Shown here piece by piece: positions 5,509 to 13,168 of a DNA stretch of 13,168 nucleotides; the first letter of the stretch is position 1, and each line of letters starts with the position of its first letter. This DNA is from Methylomonas sp. Lineage in GTDB: Bacteria > Pseudomonadota > Gammaproteobacteria > Methylococcales > Methylomonadaceae. The stretch spans positions 1-13,168 of the forward strand of contig JAQTYP010000042.1 in assembly GCA_028688235.1 (NCBI GenBank). Direction: 5' to 3'. A program made the translations under genes and the position numbers. The notes beneath the pieces are model-generated. The model ran no database searches. It saw only the letters and a program-made list of their open reading frames with translations, and was not told the origin of the DNA.

Positions 5509-6880
5509 ACCGCAGAGTATCAGGACTCAGCTGCTGTCGAGACTGACATGGCCGCTTATCGTAGTCGTGATTCTGGATGCCTCGGCATCCTACTTCGTGG
5601 CCCTGCATTACGCCGACCTGACATACGATCGCTGGCTGCAGGATTCGGCGAAATCCCTGGCGCAATTAGTCAAGACCAAAAAGGACAAACTCACTTTCGA
5701 ATTGCCACCCATCGCTGTCGATGTGTTTCGCTGGGATGACATGGACAAAACCTTTTTCAAGGTGGAATCGGAAGCGAGCGGGTTCATGGCGGGGGATAAG
5801 GGGCTTCCTAGCCCTTCGATCCAGTCGCGGGGTAATGAAGAACCCTTTTTTTCCGACGGCGACATCCAGGGCCAAAAAGTGCGTATCGTTTCCGTGTTGA
5901 CTACCCCGACCGAAACGTCCGGTGACGTACTGATTTCAGTGGCCGAGACACTAAACAAACGAAGCGGCATGATGAATGAAATTCTATTGGCCGTTATGCT
6001 GCCGCAGATTTTGCTGGTTTGCATTACCGGCTTTCACATTTGGACTGGGATTAACCGAGGATTGAGTCCGTTAAACGATCTCGCAAAACTCATTTCCCAG
6101 CGATCGGCTAAAGACTTAAACCCAATTCCCGATGAAGGTGTCCCGCTTGAAGTACGCTCCTTAACCTACACCATCAATGCGCTATTGCAACGACTCGGTT
6201 CAACACTGGACACGCAGCAGCGTTTCATTGAAAACGCGGCGCATCAATTGCGTACACCGTTGGCTGGATTGAAAGTGCAGGCGGAACGCGCGTTACTGGC
6301 CGATAACCTTGACACCATGAAACCGGCTTTGGAGCACATCAAAAATGCCGCCGATCGCGTTGCTCACCTGAGTACCCAATTACTGGTTTTAGCCAGGTCG
6401 GAGTCAGTGTCGCACAGTGCAAATGAGTTTAAAGCGATCGATTTGATCGAACTGGCTCGCGAATGCTGTATGGACTGGGTGCCCAAGGCATTGGAGCGTA
6501 ACATCGAGTTGGAATTTGACGCGATGACCACTCCCGTTCGCATGGCTGGAAACGAAATCCTGCTTCGGGAATTACTTAGCAATTTATTGGATAACGCAAT
6601 TTGTTATGGCAATCCCGGTGGGCACATCAGTGTAAAAATCGAACCCGCCTTCGAGCCGAAATTGATTGTCGAAGATGACGGGCCCGGCATCCAGACAAAA
6701 GAAGCGGACAAGGTGTTTGAGCGTTTTTATCGAATTCCTGGCAGTCGCGGAGAGGGTTGTGGGCTCGGATTGGCGATCGTCAAGGAAATTGCGGATCGTC
6801 ACGGCGCACGGATCACGGTCGGCAGCGCAAAACAGTATGGCAGGGGGACTCGGATTGAGATTGTCTTCCAAGCTCAATAA
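5501..6880 (+). CDS. TctE/QseC-like sensor histidine kinase with 2CSK-type periplasmic domain
   Basis: A 459-residue membrane kinase. Helix 1 spans about 16-37 and helix 2 about 160-182; the roughly 120 residues between them lie in the periplasm and resemble the 2CSK_N sensor domain of TctE/QseC-type kinases (FKVESEASGFMAGDKGLPSP). A HAMP-like linker follows (about 183-235). The HisKA domain has the phosphorylated H248 in ENAAHQLRTPLAGL. The ATPase domain shows the N box N361-N365, the G1 box EDDGPGI (391-397) and the G2 box GEGCGLGLAIV (417-427). ATG 5501 is chosen over a longer frame to 5297, because the extra part only shadows the regulator; GGAG lies 10 bases upstream. All catalytic motifs are intact. 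The sensor part has no obvious histidine- or cysteine-rich metal site, so the ligand is not visible by eye. Confidence 0.95.
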   Translation: MNRPQSIRTQLLSRLTWPLIVVVILDASASYFVALHYADLTYDRWLQDSAKSLAQLVKTKKDKLTFELPPIAVDVFRWDDMDKTFFKVESEASGFMAGDKGLPSPSIQSRGNEEPFFSDGDIQGQKVRIVSVLTTPTETSGDVLISVAETLNKRSGMMNEILLAVMLPQILLVCITGFHIWTGINRGLSPLNDLAKLISQRSAKDLNPIPDEGVPLEVRSLTYTINALLQRLGSTLDTQQRFIENAAHQLRTPLAGLKVQAERALLADNLDTMKPALEHIKNAADRVAHLSTQLLVLARSESVSHSANEFKAIDLIELARECCMDWVPKALERNIELEFDAMTTPVRMAGNEILLRELLSNLLDNAICYGNPGGHISVKIEPAFEPKLIVEDDGPGIQTKEADKVFERFYRIPGSRGEGCGLGLAIVKEIADRHGARITVGSAKQYGRGTRIEIVFQAQ

Positions 6881-6964
6881 TACCCTGCCGCATGAGTCAT
6901 TTTGACTGTTACAGCGGGTCAGAATTAACCGCTAATTTAGAGCATTTGCGGAAATATCAGCTTG

Positions 6965-6985
6965 TTGAAAGGTTGATGAAAGGTT
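6965..6985 (+). promoter_or_regulatory. Predicted response regulator operator before the efflux operon
   Basis: TGAAAGG at 6966-6972 and again at 6977-6983 form a tandem pair with an 11-base period. The site is the reverse complement of the one at 4797-4817, with 20 of 21 bases the same. It lies 64 bases before the adaptor ATG, at a place where an activator would contact polymerase at the -35 region. Confidence 0.65.
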
Positions 6986-7012
6986 AAGTCGGTAGGATGT
7001 TGCGCCTATGTG
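6984..7012 (+). promoter_or_regulatory. Possible promoter of the efflux operon
   Basis: TTAAGT at 6984-6989 and TATGTG at 7007-7012 are separated by 17 bases. Both elements are weak, which suits a promoter that needs an activator, and the -35 abuts the tandem operator. TAGGAT at 6993-6998 is a second -10 candidate. Confidence 0.3.
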
Positions 7013-7049
7013 TTTTCTCTAAAACCCTTGGCTTTTTCATCAGACCACT

Positions 7050-8165
7050 ATGCGTTGTACCCATTTATTTTGTCTTATCGGTTGTCTGTTTATTTTAGGC
7101 TGCGAACAGCACAATCCGGAGCCGGAGAATCAATCAAGCTTGCTAGAACAAGCTTCTGCCGCTGCAAAGGGAACGGTTTCCCTTCGCCCGGAGTCGCTCC
7201 CTTATATCAAAGTCCAGGAAATTCAACCGGAAGCCTTCGCCGGTACGATTTCCGCACCTGCCCGTGTCGATTTTCGGGCTCAGGCGATCTCCACCGCTGG
7301 TACGGTCGTTGCCGGACGCGTCACCAAAATTCATGTGCAGATCGGCGACCGGATTAAGGCCGGGGCGCCGCTGGCAACACTGGCCAGCGGCGAAGCAACA
7401 CAAATGCGTTCGGATTTTGCGCGTGCAGCCGCCGAACTGGCTCGTGCCGAGGATCATCTACGGCGGCAAATGGAAATGCAGCGCACTGGAGTGGGGCTTG
7501 AGATTGAGCGGGTGGAAGCCGAAACCCAGCTCAAGCAAGCACGGACAGAACTGGAGCGCAGCCGGGATTTTCTGAAACTGTTGGGTGACGGCTCTGCCGC
7601 CGAGGTCATCGTGCGGGCGCCGATGGACAGCATGATTTTGAAGGCACATGTCTCCACCGGCGCTGCGGTTGAGCCTGGGGCGCCGCTGTTCGATCTGGGC
7701 GAACCCTCCGCCGCCTGGGTGATTGCCGACGTATTCGAAAAAGATTTGCTGTTGGTGGAAAAGGGCGCCAAAGCGATTATCGAATTGGCATCTTTGCCCG
7801 AGCCGATACTGGGCCATGTGGTGGCCGAAAGTGCCGCCATCCAAAACGAACTGCGGCGGGCTTCGGTATTTATCGAACCCGATGACCCGAAGATACCCTT
7901 GCGGCCCGGCATGTACGCCAGGGTGACAATCGAAGCGTCGACGCCCAACCGCATCATCCTGCCCACCACGGCGATTTTGATCAAGGATGGCCGCGAAACC
8001 ATCGTCTATGTGGAAACCGCCGCCAACGTATTCGAAGCCCGACCGGTACACGTGGGTCAGTCTCGCGAGGGTATGACGCCAGTGCTAAAAGGCCTGTCCG
8101 GTGGTGAACGCGTCGTGGTCAGCGGTGCGTTACTGCTGGACGGCGAAGCCTCTTTACTGCTGTAG
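7050..8165 (+). CDS. RND efflux periplasmic adaptor lipoprotein (CzcB/CusB-like)
   Basis: A 371-residue membrane fusion protein that links the RND pump to the outer-membrane channel. The N-terminus has a short hydrophobic stretch ending in LGC, so C18 is the likely lipid-bearing residue, with E19 after it. The first lipoyl half is at about 85-112 (VAGRVTKIHVQIGDRIKAG), the coiled hairpin with many Ala, Glu and Arg residues at about 115-175, and the second lipoyl half at about 185-215 (VRAPMDSMILKAHVSTGAAV). The beta-barrel and membrane-proximal parts follow, including RPGMYARVTIE. It is shorter than CzcB of Cupriavidus and lacks a histidine-rich N-terminal metal domain; this is nearer to CusB size. 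ATG 7050 has only a weak ribosome site, but an upstream in-frame ATG at 7008 runs into a stop. The pump gene follows after 9 bases. Expression is probably driven by the operator at 6965-6985. Confidence 0.94.
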   Translation: MRCTHLFCLIGCLFILGCEQHNPEPENQSSLLEQASAAAKGTVSLRPESLPYIKVQEIQPEAFAGTISAPARVDFRAQAISTAGTVVAGRVTKIHVQIGDRIKAGAPLATLASGEATQMRSDFARAAAELARAEDHLRRQMEMQRTGVGLEIERVEAETQLKQARTELERSRDFLKLLGDGSAAEVIVRAPMDSMILKAHVSTGAAVEPGAPLFDLGEPSAAWVIADVFEKDLLLVEKGAKAIIELASLPEPILGHVVAESAAIQNELRRASVFIEPDDPKIPLRPGMYARVTIEASTPNRIILPTTAILIKDGRETIVYVETAANVFEARPVHVGQSREGMTPVLKGLSGGERVVVSGALLLDGEASLLL

Positions 8166-8174
8166 GAGGCTTAC

Positions 8175-11100
8175 ATGCTAAAAATCCTGATCGAATACTG
8201 TGTGCATCGGCGTATCGCCGCCATGGTAGTCACCTGTATCGTCGCCTTGTTCGGTATTCATGCCTATATCGAAACACCGATAGAAGCCTATCCCGATGTC
8301 ACCAACACCCAGGTGACCGTGATAAGCCTGATGCCAGGTTATGCGCCGGAAGAAGTCGAGCGCCAAGTCACCGTGCCGCTCGAACGCGTGCTCAACGGCA
8401 CGCCCGGCATGCTGAAAATGCGCAGCCAAAGTTTGTTCGGCTTGTCATTGGTGACAATCACCTTTGCCGATGATGTGGACAGCTTTCACTCCAGAACGCT
8501 GATTACCGAACGCATGACGGGCGCGGAGCTCCCTGAAGCCGTCAAACCTGTTTTAGCCCCGGATTACACGCCGCTGGGGGAAATCTACAAATTCATGGTG
8601 GTCAGCGATCGCCATTCCCTGTATGAGCTGCGTTCCGAAATGGAATGGAACGTCACACGCGTGATGCGCCAGGTACAAGGCGTGGCCGATGTGATGACCT
8701 TTGGCGGTTATTACAAGGAGTTTCATGTCGAAATCGACCCCGTCAGGCTCGACTCATTTGGCCTGACTCTGGATGAAGTCAATCAAGCCATTGCCAGCGC
8801 CAACCGCAACGTCGGTGCCGGCTTTTTACGCCATGGCGATCAGCAGATGGTGATCCGCAGCGTCGGCTACCTGAGTTCGGCCGAGGACGTGAAGAAAATC
8901 CTGCTGAAAAGTGAAGCTGGCACGCCGGTGACGGTCGGCGATGTGGCCCGCCTGGTGCAAGCCTACACACCCCGCCAAGGTTCCGTGGGTATCGACGACC
9001 GGAAAGAAGCGGTGGAAGGTATCGTGCTGCTGCGTCGCGGACAAAATCCTTCCCGGGTATTGACTGCCGTACATGAAAAAGTCGAGGAGCTTAATACCCG
9101 CATCCTGCCTGCCGGCATGAAACTGGTACCCTTTCTGGATCGCACCGAGTTGGTCGACAAGACTCTGCATACGGTTTACGACAATTTGCTACACGGCTTT
9201 TTGCTGGTCGTGGGCGTAGTCTGGCTATTCCTACGCAGTATCCGCGGCTCACTGATCGTGGCCGCCGTGATCCCGTTATCGTTGTTGGTGGCGTTTGCCG
9301 GGCTTTACCAATTGGGCTTGCCGGCAAACCTGATTTCCATGGGGGCGATCGATTTCGGCATCATACTGGATGGCGCCGTGGTGCTGGTTGAGAACGTCAT
9401 CCACCAGGCGAATCATCAAAAACCCACGAATCATCGACAAATGGTACATTTGATTGTCAATGCGGCCTTTGATGTAGCCAAACCGACCTTTTATGCCATG
9501 TTGATCATCATTGCCGCACTGATCCCTGTCTTCACCCTGGAACAGGTTGAAGGACGTATTTTTCGACCCTTGGCATTGACCTACAGTTTTGCGTTGGTGG
9601 GCGGCTTGGTATTTGCTATGACGGTGGTGCCGGCGCTCTGCGCGGCATTGATTCAACCCAAACATGCCATGATCGAAGAACCGGAATTTTTGCTTCGTCT
9701 ACGAGGGTCTTACAAACGCATTCTCAGCGCGGCACTCGCTCGCCGAAATACCACGTTAGCCGCTGCCGCCGGGTTACTGTTGGCCGGCGCTGTTGCGGTG
9801 GGCTCTCTCGGCACAGAGTTTTTACCGGAACTGGATGAGGGCGACGTGCATGTGTTCGTGGAAATGCCGGCCAGTATCTCCCTCGCCAAGGGACAAGACG
9901 TATTGTTGGATATGCGTCAGCGCCTAATGGCATTTCCGGAAGTCAAAGGCATTCTCAGTCAGCAAGGCCGCTCCGAGGACGGCACCGACAACGAAGGCGT
10001 CAACATGAGCGAAACCTTCGTCCATCTCAAACCTCACGAACAATGGCGGCCGGGTTGGCACAAGGACGCCTTGGTGGATGCCATGCGCGACTCATTGGCC
10101 GCCATACCGGGCGTGCGTTTCAATTTCTCTCAACCTATCAAGGACAACGTCGAAGAAGCGGTTAGCGGCGTGCGCGGCAAGGTGGTATTAAAGATTTACG
10201 GTAACGAGCTGGAAAAAATGCGTGCCGTTTTGGAGCAGGCTAAAAGCCGACTCAAACCGATTCCGGGCGTCATCGACCTGGATCTCTATCGTGAGTCGAT
10301 TGTGCCGCAATTACAGATCAAGCTGAATCGCGCCGCGCTGGCCCGGCAAGGCATTAGCATCGATGCCGCTCAGGATACGATTGAAACCGGCCTGGCCGGC
10401 AAGGTCGTCACCGAACTTTGGCAAGACGAACGCCCCGTGCCGGTACGGGTAATTTTGCCGGGTGTCGAACGCAGCGATAGCGAACAAATAAGCAATTTGC
10501 TGCTACCGACGCCGTCCGGCGCGCGAATTCCGCTACGAGAAGTCGCCGATTTGCCGACCGAGCGCGGCCGCACCTCTATTGAGCGCGAGGCCAATCGCCG
10601 CTTCCTCGCCTTAAAATTCAACGTGGAAAATCGTGACCTCGGTTCAGTGGTGCATGACGCGATGCAGGCCGTCGAAGGCACGATCGAGCTTCCCGAGGGA
10701 CATTTCCTGGTCTGGGGCGGCGAGTTCGAAAACCAACAACGGGCGATGACCAGACTCGGTGTCGTGGTGCCGATTGCCGTGCTGATCGTCTTGGGTTTGT
10801 TATACGGCGCCTTGCAGTCCGCGCGTAGCGCTTTGGCCATCCTGCTCTGCGCACCCTTTGCCATGACGGGTGGCGCATTCGTACTATTGCTGGCCGGCAT
10901 CCCCTTGTCGGTCAGCGCCGCGATTGGTTTCATTGCTCTGCTGGGCCAAGTGTCGTTGATGGGTCTACTCGTGCTGAGCGCGACTGAAGATCGCAGGCGG
11001 CAAGGGCTGTCGGTTATGGAGGCTATCCTGAACGGTGCAACTGACCGGTTGCGACCGGTATTGATGGCTTCGATGTTGGCCTTGCTCGGCTTGCTACCGA

Positions 11101-11282
11101 TGGCCGTTTCAACCGGTATCGGCAGTGAAACGCAACAACCGTTCGCAGTAGTTATCGTCGGAGGCATGTTCACCACCTTTTTCGTCGCGATGCTGGTGTT
11201 GCCGGTGATTTACTCTTACATCACCCCGGAACGGCTCATCACCCCCGAAGAAGCGGATGAACTATCGGAGGAATCAGTATGA
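8175..11282 (+). CDS. czcA: Heavy-metal efflux RND pump, CusA/CzcA family
   Basis: A 1035-residue inner-membrane proton/metal antiporter of full family length, working as a trimer that pumps metal ions from periplasm or cytosol to the outer-membrane channel. It has the RND plan of one helix, a large periplasmic loop, a helix bundle, and a repeat of this. The N-terminal YPDVTNTQVTV motif (39-49) is typical. Helix 4 carries D393, D399 and E406 in AIDFGIILDGAVVLVENV, matching D402, D408 and E415 of CzcA that pass protons. That helix form is found in the divalent-metal group (Co, Zn, Cd, Ni); the CusA group for Cu/Ag usually reads differently there. FLPELDEGDVHVF opens the second periplasmic loop. 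The TAGGAGG ribosome site overlaps the adaptor's stop. Its own TGA overlaps the channel gene's ATG. The metal cannot be fixed from sequence alone; the symbol marks the family. Confidence 0.95.
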   Translation: MLKILIEYCVHRRIAAMVVTCIVALFGIHAYIETPIEAYPDVTNTQVTVISLMPGYAPEEVERQVTVPLERVLNGTPGMLKMRSQSLFGLSLVTITFADDVDSFHSRTLITERMTGAELPEAVKPVLAPDYTPLGEIYKFMVVSDRHSLYELRSEMEWNVTRVMRQVQGVADVMTFGGYYKEFHVEIDPVRLDSFGLTLDEVNQAIASANRNVGAGFLRHGDQQMVIRSVGYLSSAEDVKKILLKSEAGTPVTVGDVARLVQAYTPRQGSVGIDDRKEAVEGIVLLRRGQNPSRVLTAVHEKVEELNTRILPAGMKLVPFLDRTELVDKTLHTVYDNLLHGFLLVVGVVWLFLRSIRGSLIVAAVIPLSLLVAFAGLYQLGLPANLISMGAIDFGIILDGAVVLVENVIHQANHQKPTNHRQMVHLIVNAAFDVAKPTFYAMLIIIAALIPVFTLEQVEGRIFRPLALTYSFALVGGLVFAMTVVPALCAALIQPKHAMIEEPEFLLRLRGSYKRILSAALARRNTTLAAAAGLLLAGAVAVGSLGTEFLPELDEGDVHVFVEMPASISLAKGQDVLLDMRQRLMAFPEVKGILSQQGRSEDGTDNEGVNMSETFVHLKPHEQWRPGWHKDALVDAMRDSLAAIPGVRFNFSQPIKDNVEEAVSGVRGKVVLKIYGNELEKMRAVLEQAKSRLKPIPGVIDLDLYRESIVPQLQIKLNRAALARQGISIDAAQDTIETGLAGKVVTELWQDERPVPVRVILPGVERSDSEQISNLLLPTPSGARIPLREVADLPTERGRTSIEREANRRFLALKFNVENRDLGSVVHDAMQAVEGTIELPEGHFLVWGGEFENQQRAMTRLGVVVPIAVLIVLGLLYGALQSARSALAILLCAPFAMTGGAFVLLLAGIPLSVSAAIGFIALLGQVSLMGLLVLSATEDRRRQGLSVMEAILNGATDRLRPVLMASMLALLGLLPMAVSTGIGSETQQPFAVVIVGGMFTTFFVAMLVLPVIYSYITPERLITPEEADELSEESV

Positions 11283-12586
11283 AAAAGCATAATTGGAAAA
11301 AAAACCTTGTCTTACCAGCCGTCTGTTTTTGCATTGTGAGTGGTGTTTCCAACTCTTCAAAGGCACTTGCCCAGGAGTTGACGGTGCTTCCTGAGACGGT
11401 CACGATCCAGCAGTTGATGGACATTACTCGCGACAAGAGCCCTCATTTTGCCTCTTTGAGGCAACGTATCGAATCGGCCAATGCCGAAGTGGTGGCTGCT
11501 GGAGTGCTGCCCAATCCCAGGATCAGTTACGGTCGCTACGACCTGTTAACGCAACAAAACACCATGTACGACGGCAATGTCCAACAACAAGTTATTTTGG
11601 AGGTGCCTGTACTGATTGCCGGGCAACGTGGCGCCCGTGTCGAAGCGGCGGAAAAAAACGTTGAAGTGACTGCCGCCGACATTGACGCCGAATTTGCCGA
11701 TTTGATTCACCAGGAATGGGGTTTGTTCGTCAAGCAACTTGCGGATAAACAACGAATCGCGGTGCTGGATGAAACCACCCGATATATGGGGCATCTGGCC
11801 GACATCGTGTTGGGACGCGCTCGGGCCGGCAATGCCAGCCGCTACGATTTACTGCGTATCGAAATCGAAACCAAGGCGGTACAAACCCGGCTTGAAACGG
11901 TCAGTAATAATCTATCGTCCTCCGCTGGTGAGTTAGGGGTTTTACTGGGTTTATCCGGCTGGAAGCCACAAGCGGCGGGCAAATTGGACTACCTGAATGT
12001 GCCAACCGATATTGAAAAGCTTTGGGCGGATGCCATCAATCTGAACCCGGCGCTTGAGGCGGCAAGACGAGGCGAAATGGCGGCAGATGCTGGATTGGAA
12101 CGTGCCGAACGTGAACGATGGCCTATTCCGTCGTTGCAAGTCGGCTCCGTTTTTACCGACAAACCTTACGGCAACACCAGCTTTGCCGGGGTATCCGTCG
12201 ATCTGCCGATTTTCGACCGTGGTCAAGGCGGCATGGCTCGCGCGAATGCTGAAAAACAGGCGGCTATCTTAGCAAAAGGGTTAGCGAATGCCCAAACCCG
12301 CAGTGCCTTGGAACGCGCAGTCGACCAATTGAGCAAACGCCGAGCTACACGCATTAAATTTGAACAGGAAGTAATGGGGAAACTGAGTGATCTTAAAGCG
12401 ATGGGGGAAGCCAGCTATCGACTTGGTAAAGGTAGTTTGTTGGACCTGCTCGACGCCTCACGTTCCCGGACCGAAACTGAATTGACGCATTTGGATTTGA
12501 TGCAGGCGGAAATCGAGGCTGAACTGGATATTCTGAAAGTGGCCGGTTTGCTGACAAGCACTGTCGACTCAGGGCTAACCCAATAA
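11279..12586 (+). CDS. TolC-family outer-membrane efflux channel (CzcC-like)
   Basis: A 435-residue outer-membrane factor, the exit duct of the tripartite pump. It begins with a basic start and a hydrophobic signal peptide that probably ends at ALA before Q32. Two OEP repeats follow: the first about residues 45-220, with QLMDITRDKSPHFASLRQRIE and the conserved GVLPNPRISYGRYDL, the second about 245-425, with LNPALEAARRGEMAADAGLERA and the SVDLPIFDRGQGG turn. The long Ala/Glu-rich helices are those of TolC's periplasmic barrel. The ATG is in an ATGA overlap with the pump gene, and GGAGG lies eight bases before it, so the genes are translationally coupled. In classical czcCBA the channel gene comes first; here it comes last. 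No intrinsic terminator is clear after its stop. Confidence 0.94.
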   Translation: MKKHNWKKNLVLPAVCFCIVSGVSNSSKALAQELTVLPETVTIQQLMDITRDKSPHFASLRQRIESANAEVVAAGVLPNPRISYGRYDLLTQQNTMYDGNVQQQVILEVPVLIAGQRGARVEAAEKNVEVTAADIDAEFADLIHQEWGLFVKQLADKQRIAVLDETTRYMGHLADIVLGRARAGNASRYDLLRIEIETKAVQTRLETVSNNLSSSAGELGVLLGLSGWKPQAAGKLDYLNVPTDIEKLWADAINLNPALEAARRGEMAADAGLERAERERWPIPSLQVGSVFTDKPYGNTSFAGVSVDLPIFDRGQGGMARANAEKQAAILAKGLANAQTRSALERAVDQLSKRRATRIKFEQEVMGKLSDLKAMGEASYRLGKGSLLDLLDASRSRTETELTHLDLMQAEIEAELDILKVAGLLTSTVDSGLTQ

Positions 12587-13037
12587 ATCTGAGTGCAATT
12601 ATTGCTTTCAAAGCTAATGAAAAACGTGATTATCAGAGAGGACGCTTGTTTGAACGAGACATTTATCCTTGTTCACATTGGCGGCGGCAAAGATTTGTCA
12701 CCAAACCTGCATTCAATAACATCCGGTTTTGGCGCATGTTGTTTTGCAAAACATCAGCTTACGGACGTCCAGTTAATCGAGATGCAGCAGCAGTTCGTGA
12801 ATAACGAAATGGTGACTGATGTCGCTAATGACTGCTTTGTAGCCCTCCAGTTGGCAGATTCTGGAAGGCCGGTTTTGAGAAACGCGGCCGACCGCAAAGG
12901 GTCGTAACCGTACTTTAATATTTCCTAAATTAAACGACCACTGAACGTCTGCTTCCCTTTGTAGTTGATCTGTTCCAGTCCGCTATACTAGACAGGGGAT
13001 AGGGCATCTACAAGGGCGATTAATCTAACCAGACGTT
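12587..13037. other. Region without a convincing gene after the efflux operon
   Basis: Two overlapping 11-base palindromes, GCAAT-T-ATTGC (12595-12605) and GCTTT-C-AAAGC (12604-12614), come just after the channel gene; they have no T-run. A frame from ATG 12617 to 12909 could give 97 residues (MKNVIIREDACLNETF at its start), but it lacks a ribosome site, a known domain and the residue balance of a protein; its last third looks like a decayed repeat. TTTAAT at 12914-12919 and ATTAAA at 12929-12934 are inverted arms. Confidence 0.4.
12959..12989 (+). promoter_or_regulatory. Possible promoter of the gene at the right edge
   Basis: TATACT at 12984-12989 is a good -10 element. The -35 is poor: TTGTAG at 12959-12964 gives a long 19-base spacing, and TTGATC at 12965-12970 is only 13 bases away. 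Transcription would start about 40 bases before the ATG at 13038. Confidence 0.3.
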
Positions 13038-13168
13038 ATGGAATTTCTAAAACTTTGCGTAGGCGAGCGCTTTGAGCATGATATGCCGGAAGAAGGTATG
13101 AGTATCATCTTGGCCAATGGCACGCCACTTTTGACCTTCAATTTTTCGGTGACGCCGGGCGAAATCCA
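13038..13168 (+). CDS. Unrecognised protein, N-terminal part (runs off the window)
   Basis: An ATG at 13038 opens a frame without stops to the edge, giving 43 complete codons. The residues read MEFLKLCVGERFEHDMPEEG and continue with MSIILANGTPLLTFNFSVTP. The alternation of hydrophobic and polar residues looks like beta strands of a soluble protein; there is no signal peptide. I do not recognise the family. A good -10 element lies upstream, but there is no clear ribosome binding site. It could belong to the mobile element or be further cargo. Confidence 0.5.
   Translation, partial: MEFLKLCVGERFEHDMPEEGMSIILANGTPLLTFNFSVTPGEI

Noticed and set aside
7454..8051. Long open frames on the - strand inside the adaptor gene
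   Set aside because: They are shadows of a well-supported gene with higher G+C; they show no domain.
10370..11176. 268-codon open frame on the - strand inside the pump gene
   Set aside because: Antisense shadow of the RND pump, with a Ser/Arg/Pro-rich composition unlike a real protein.
12605..12612. CTTTCAAA as a third copy of the regulator half-site
   Set aside because: There is only one half-site, without a partner 11 bases away, and it lies after the operon.
12617..12909. Possible 97-residue protein after the efflux operon
   Set aside because: No ribosome site, no recognisable domain, and its end looks like repeat remnant; it is described only as part of the intergenic region.

Overview
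The window looks like the edge of a conjugative-element module followed by a cargo region, from a gammaproteobacterium. The left end carries the tail of a TraD-type coupling protein and a DUF4400 integrating-conjugative-element (ICE) membrane protein, a pair known from ICEs of the SXT/PFGI-1/clc kind. Protein style and moderate G+C suggest a methanotroph-like gammaproteobacterium (Methylomonas/Methylobacter relatives), but that host assignment is a hunch, not something the sequence proves.

Layout. 2-939: end of traD and the DUF4400 gene, + strand. 940-1144: intergenic stretch with an inverted pair of DnaA-box-like 9-mers and a second palindrome. 1145-1632: two small translationally coupled genes, a DUF6794-like protein and a two-CxxC zinc-ribbon protein. 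1699-2475: mtfA, an M90-family zinc metallopeptidase. 2476-2766: no gene seen. 2767-4474, - strand: a more A+T-rich block of three membrane-protein genes (DUF502 protein, small unknown membrane protein, DedA/SNARE-associated protein). 4475-4833: divergent control region. 4834-6880: OmpR-family response regulator and its TctE/QseC-like histidine kinase, overlapping by 8 bases. 7050-12586: a three-gene CzcCBA/CusCBA-like efflux operon in the order adaptor lipoprotein, RND pump, outer-membrane channel. 12587-13037: no convincing gene. 13038 to the end: start of an unrecognised gene.

How the parts work together. The two-component system and the efflux operon form a sensor-plus-pump unit, most likely for divalent metal ions because the pump keeps the D-x5-D-x6-E signature of CzcA-type transporters in its fourth membrane helix. 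The link between them is visible in the DNA: an almost identical tandem half-site (CCTTTCA, 11-base period) lies just upstream of the response regulator gene and, in inverted orientation, just upstream of the efflux operon. It is probably the operator bound by the regulator.

The most interesting points are this twin operator with opposite geometry at the two promoters, the DnaA-box-like dyad next to the transfer genes, the 8-base inverted repeat that puts the mtfA start codon in a loop, and the uncharacterised DUF502/small membrane protein/DedA cluster. I found no CRISPR array, tRNA, rRNA, intact insertion sequence, integrase or attachment site.
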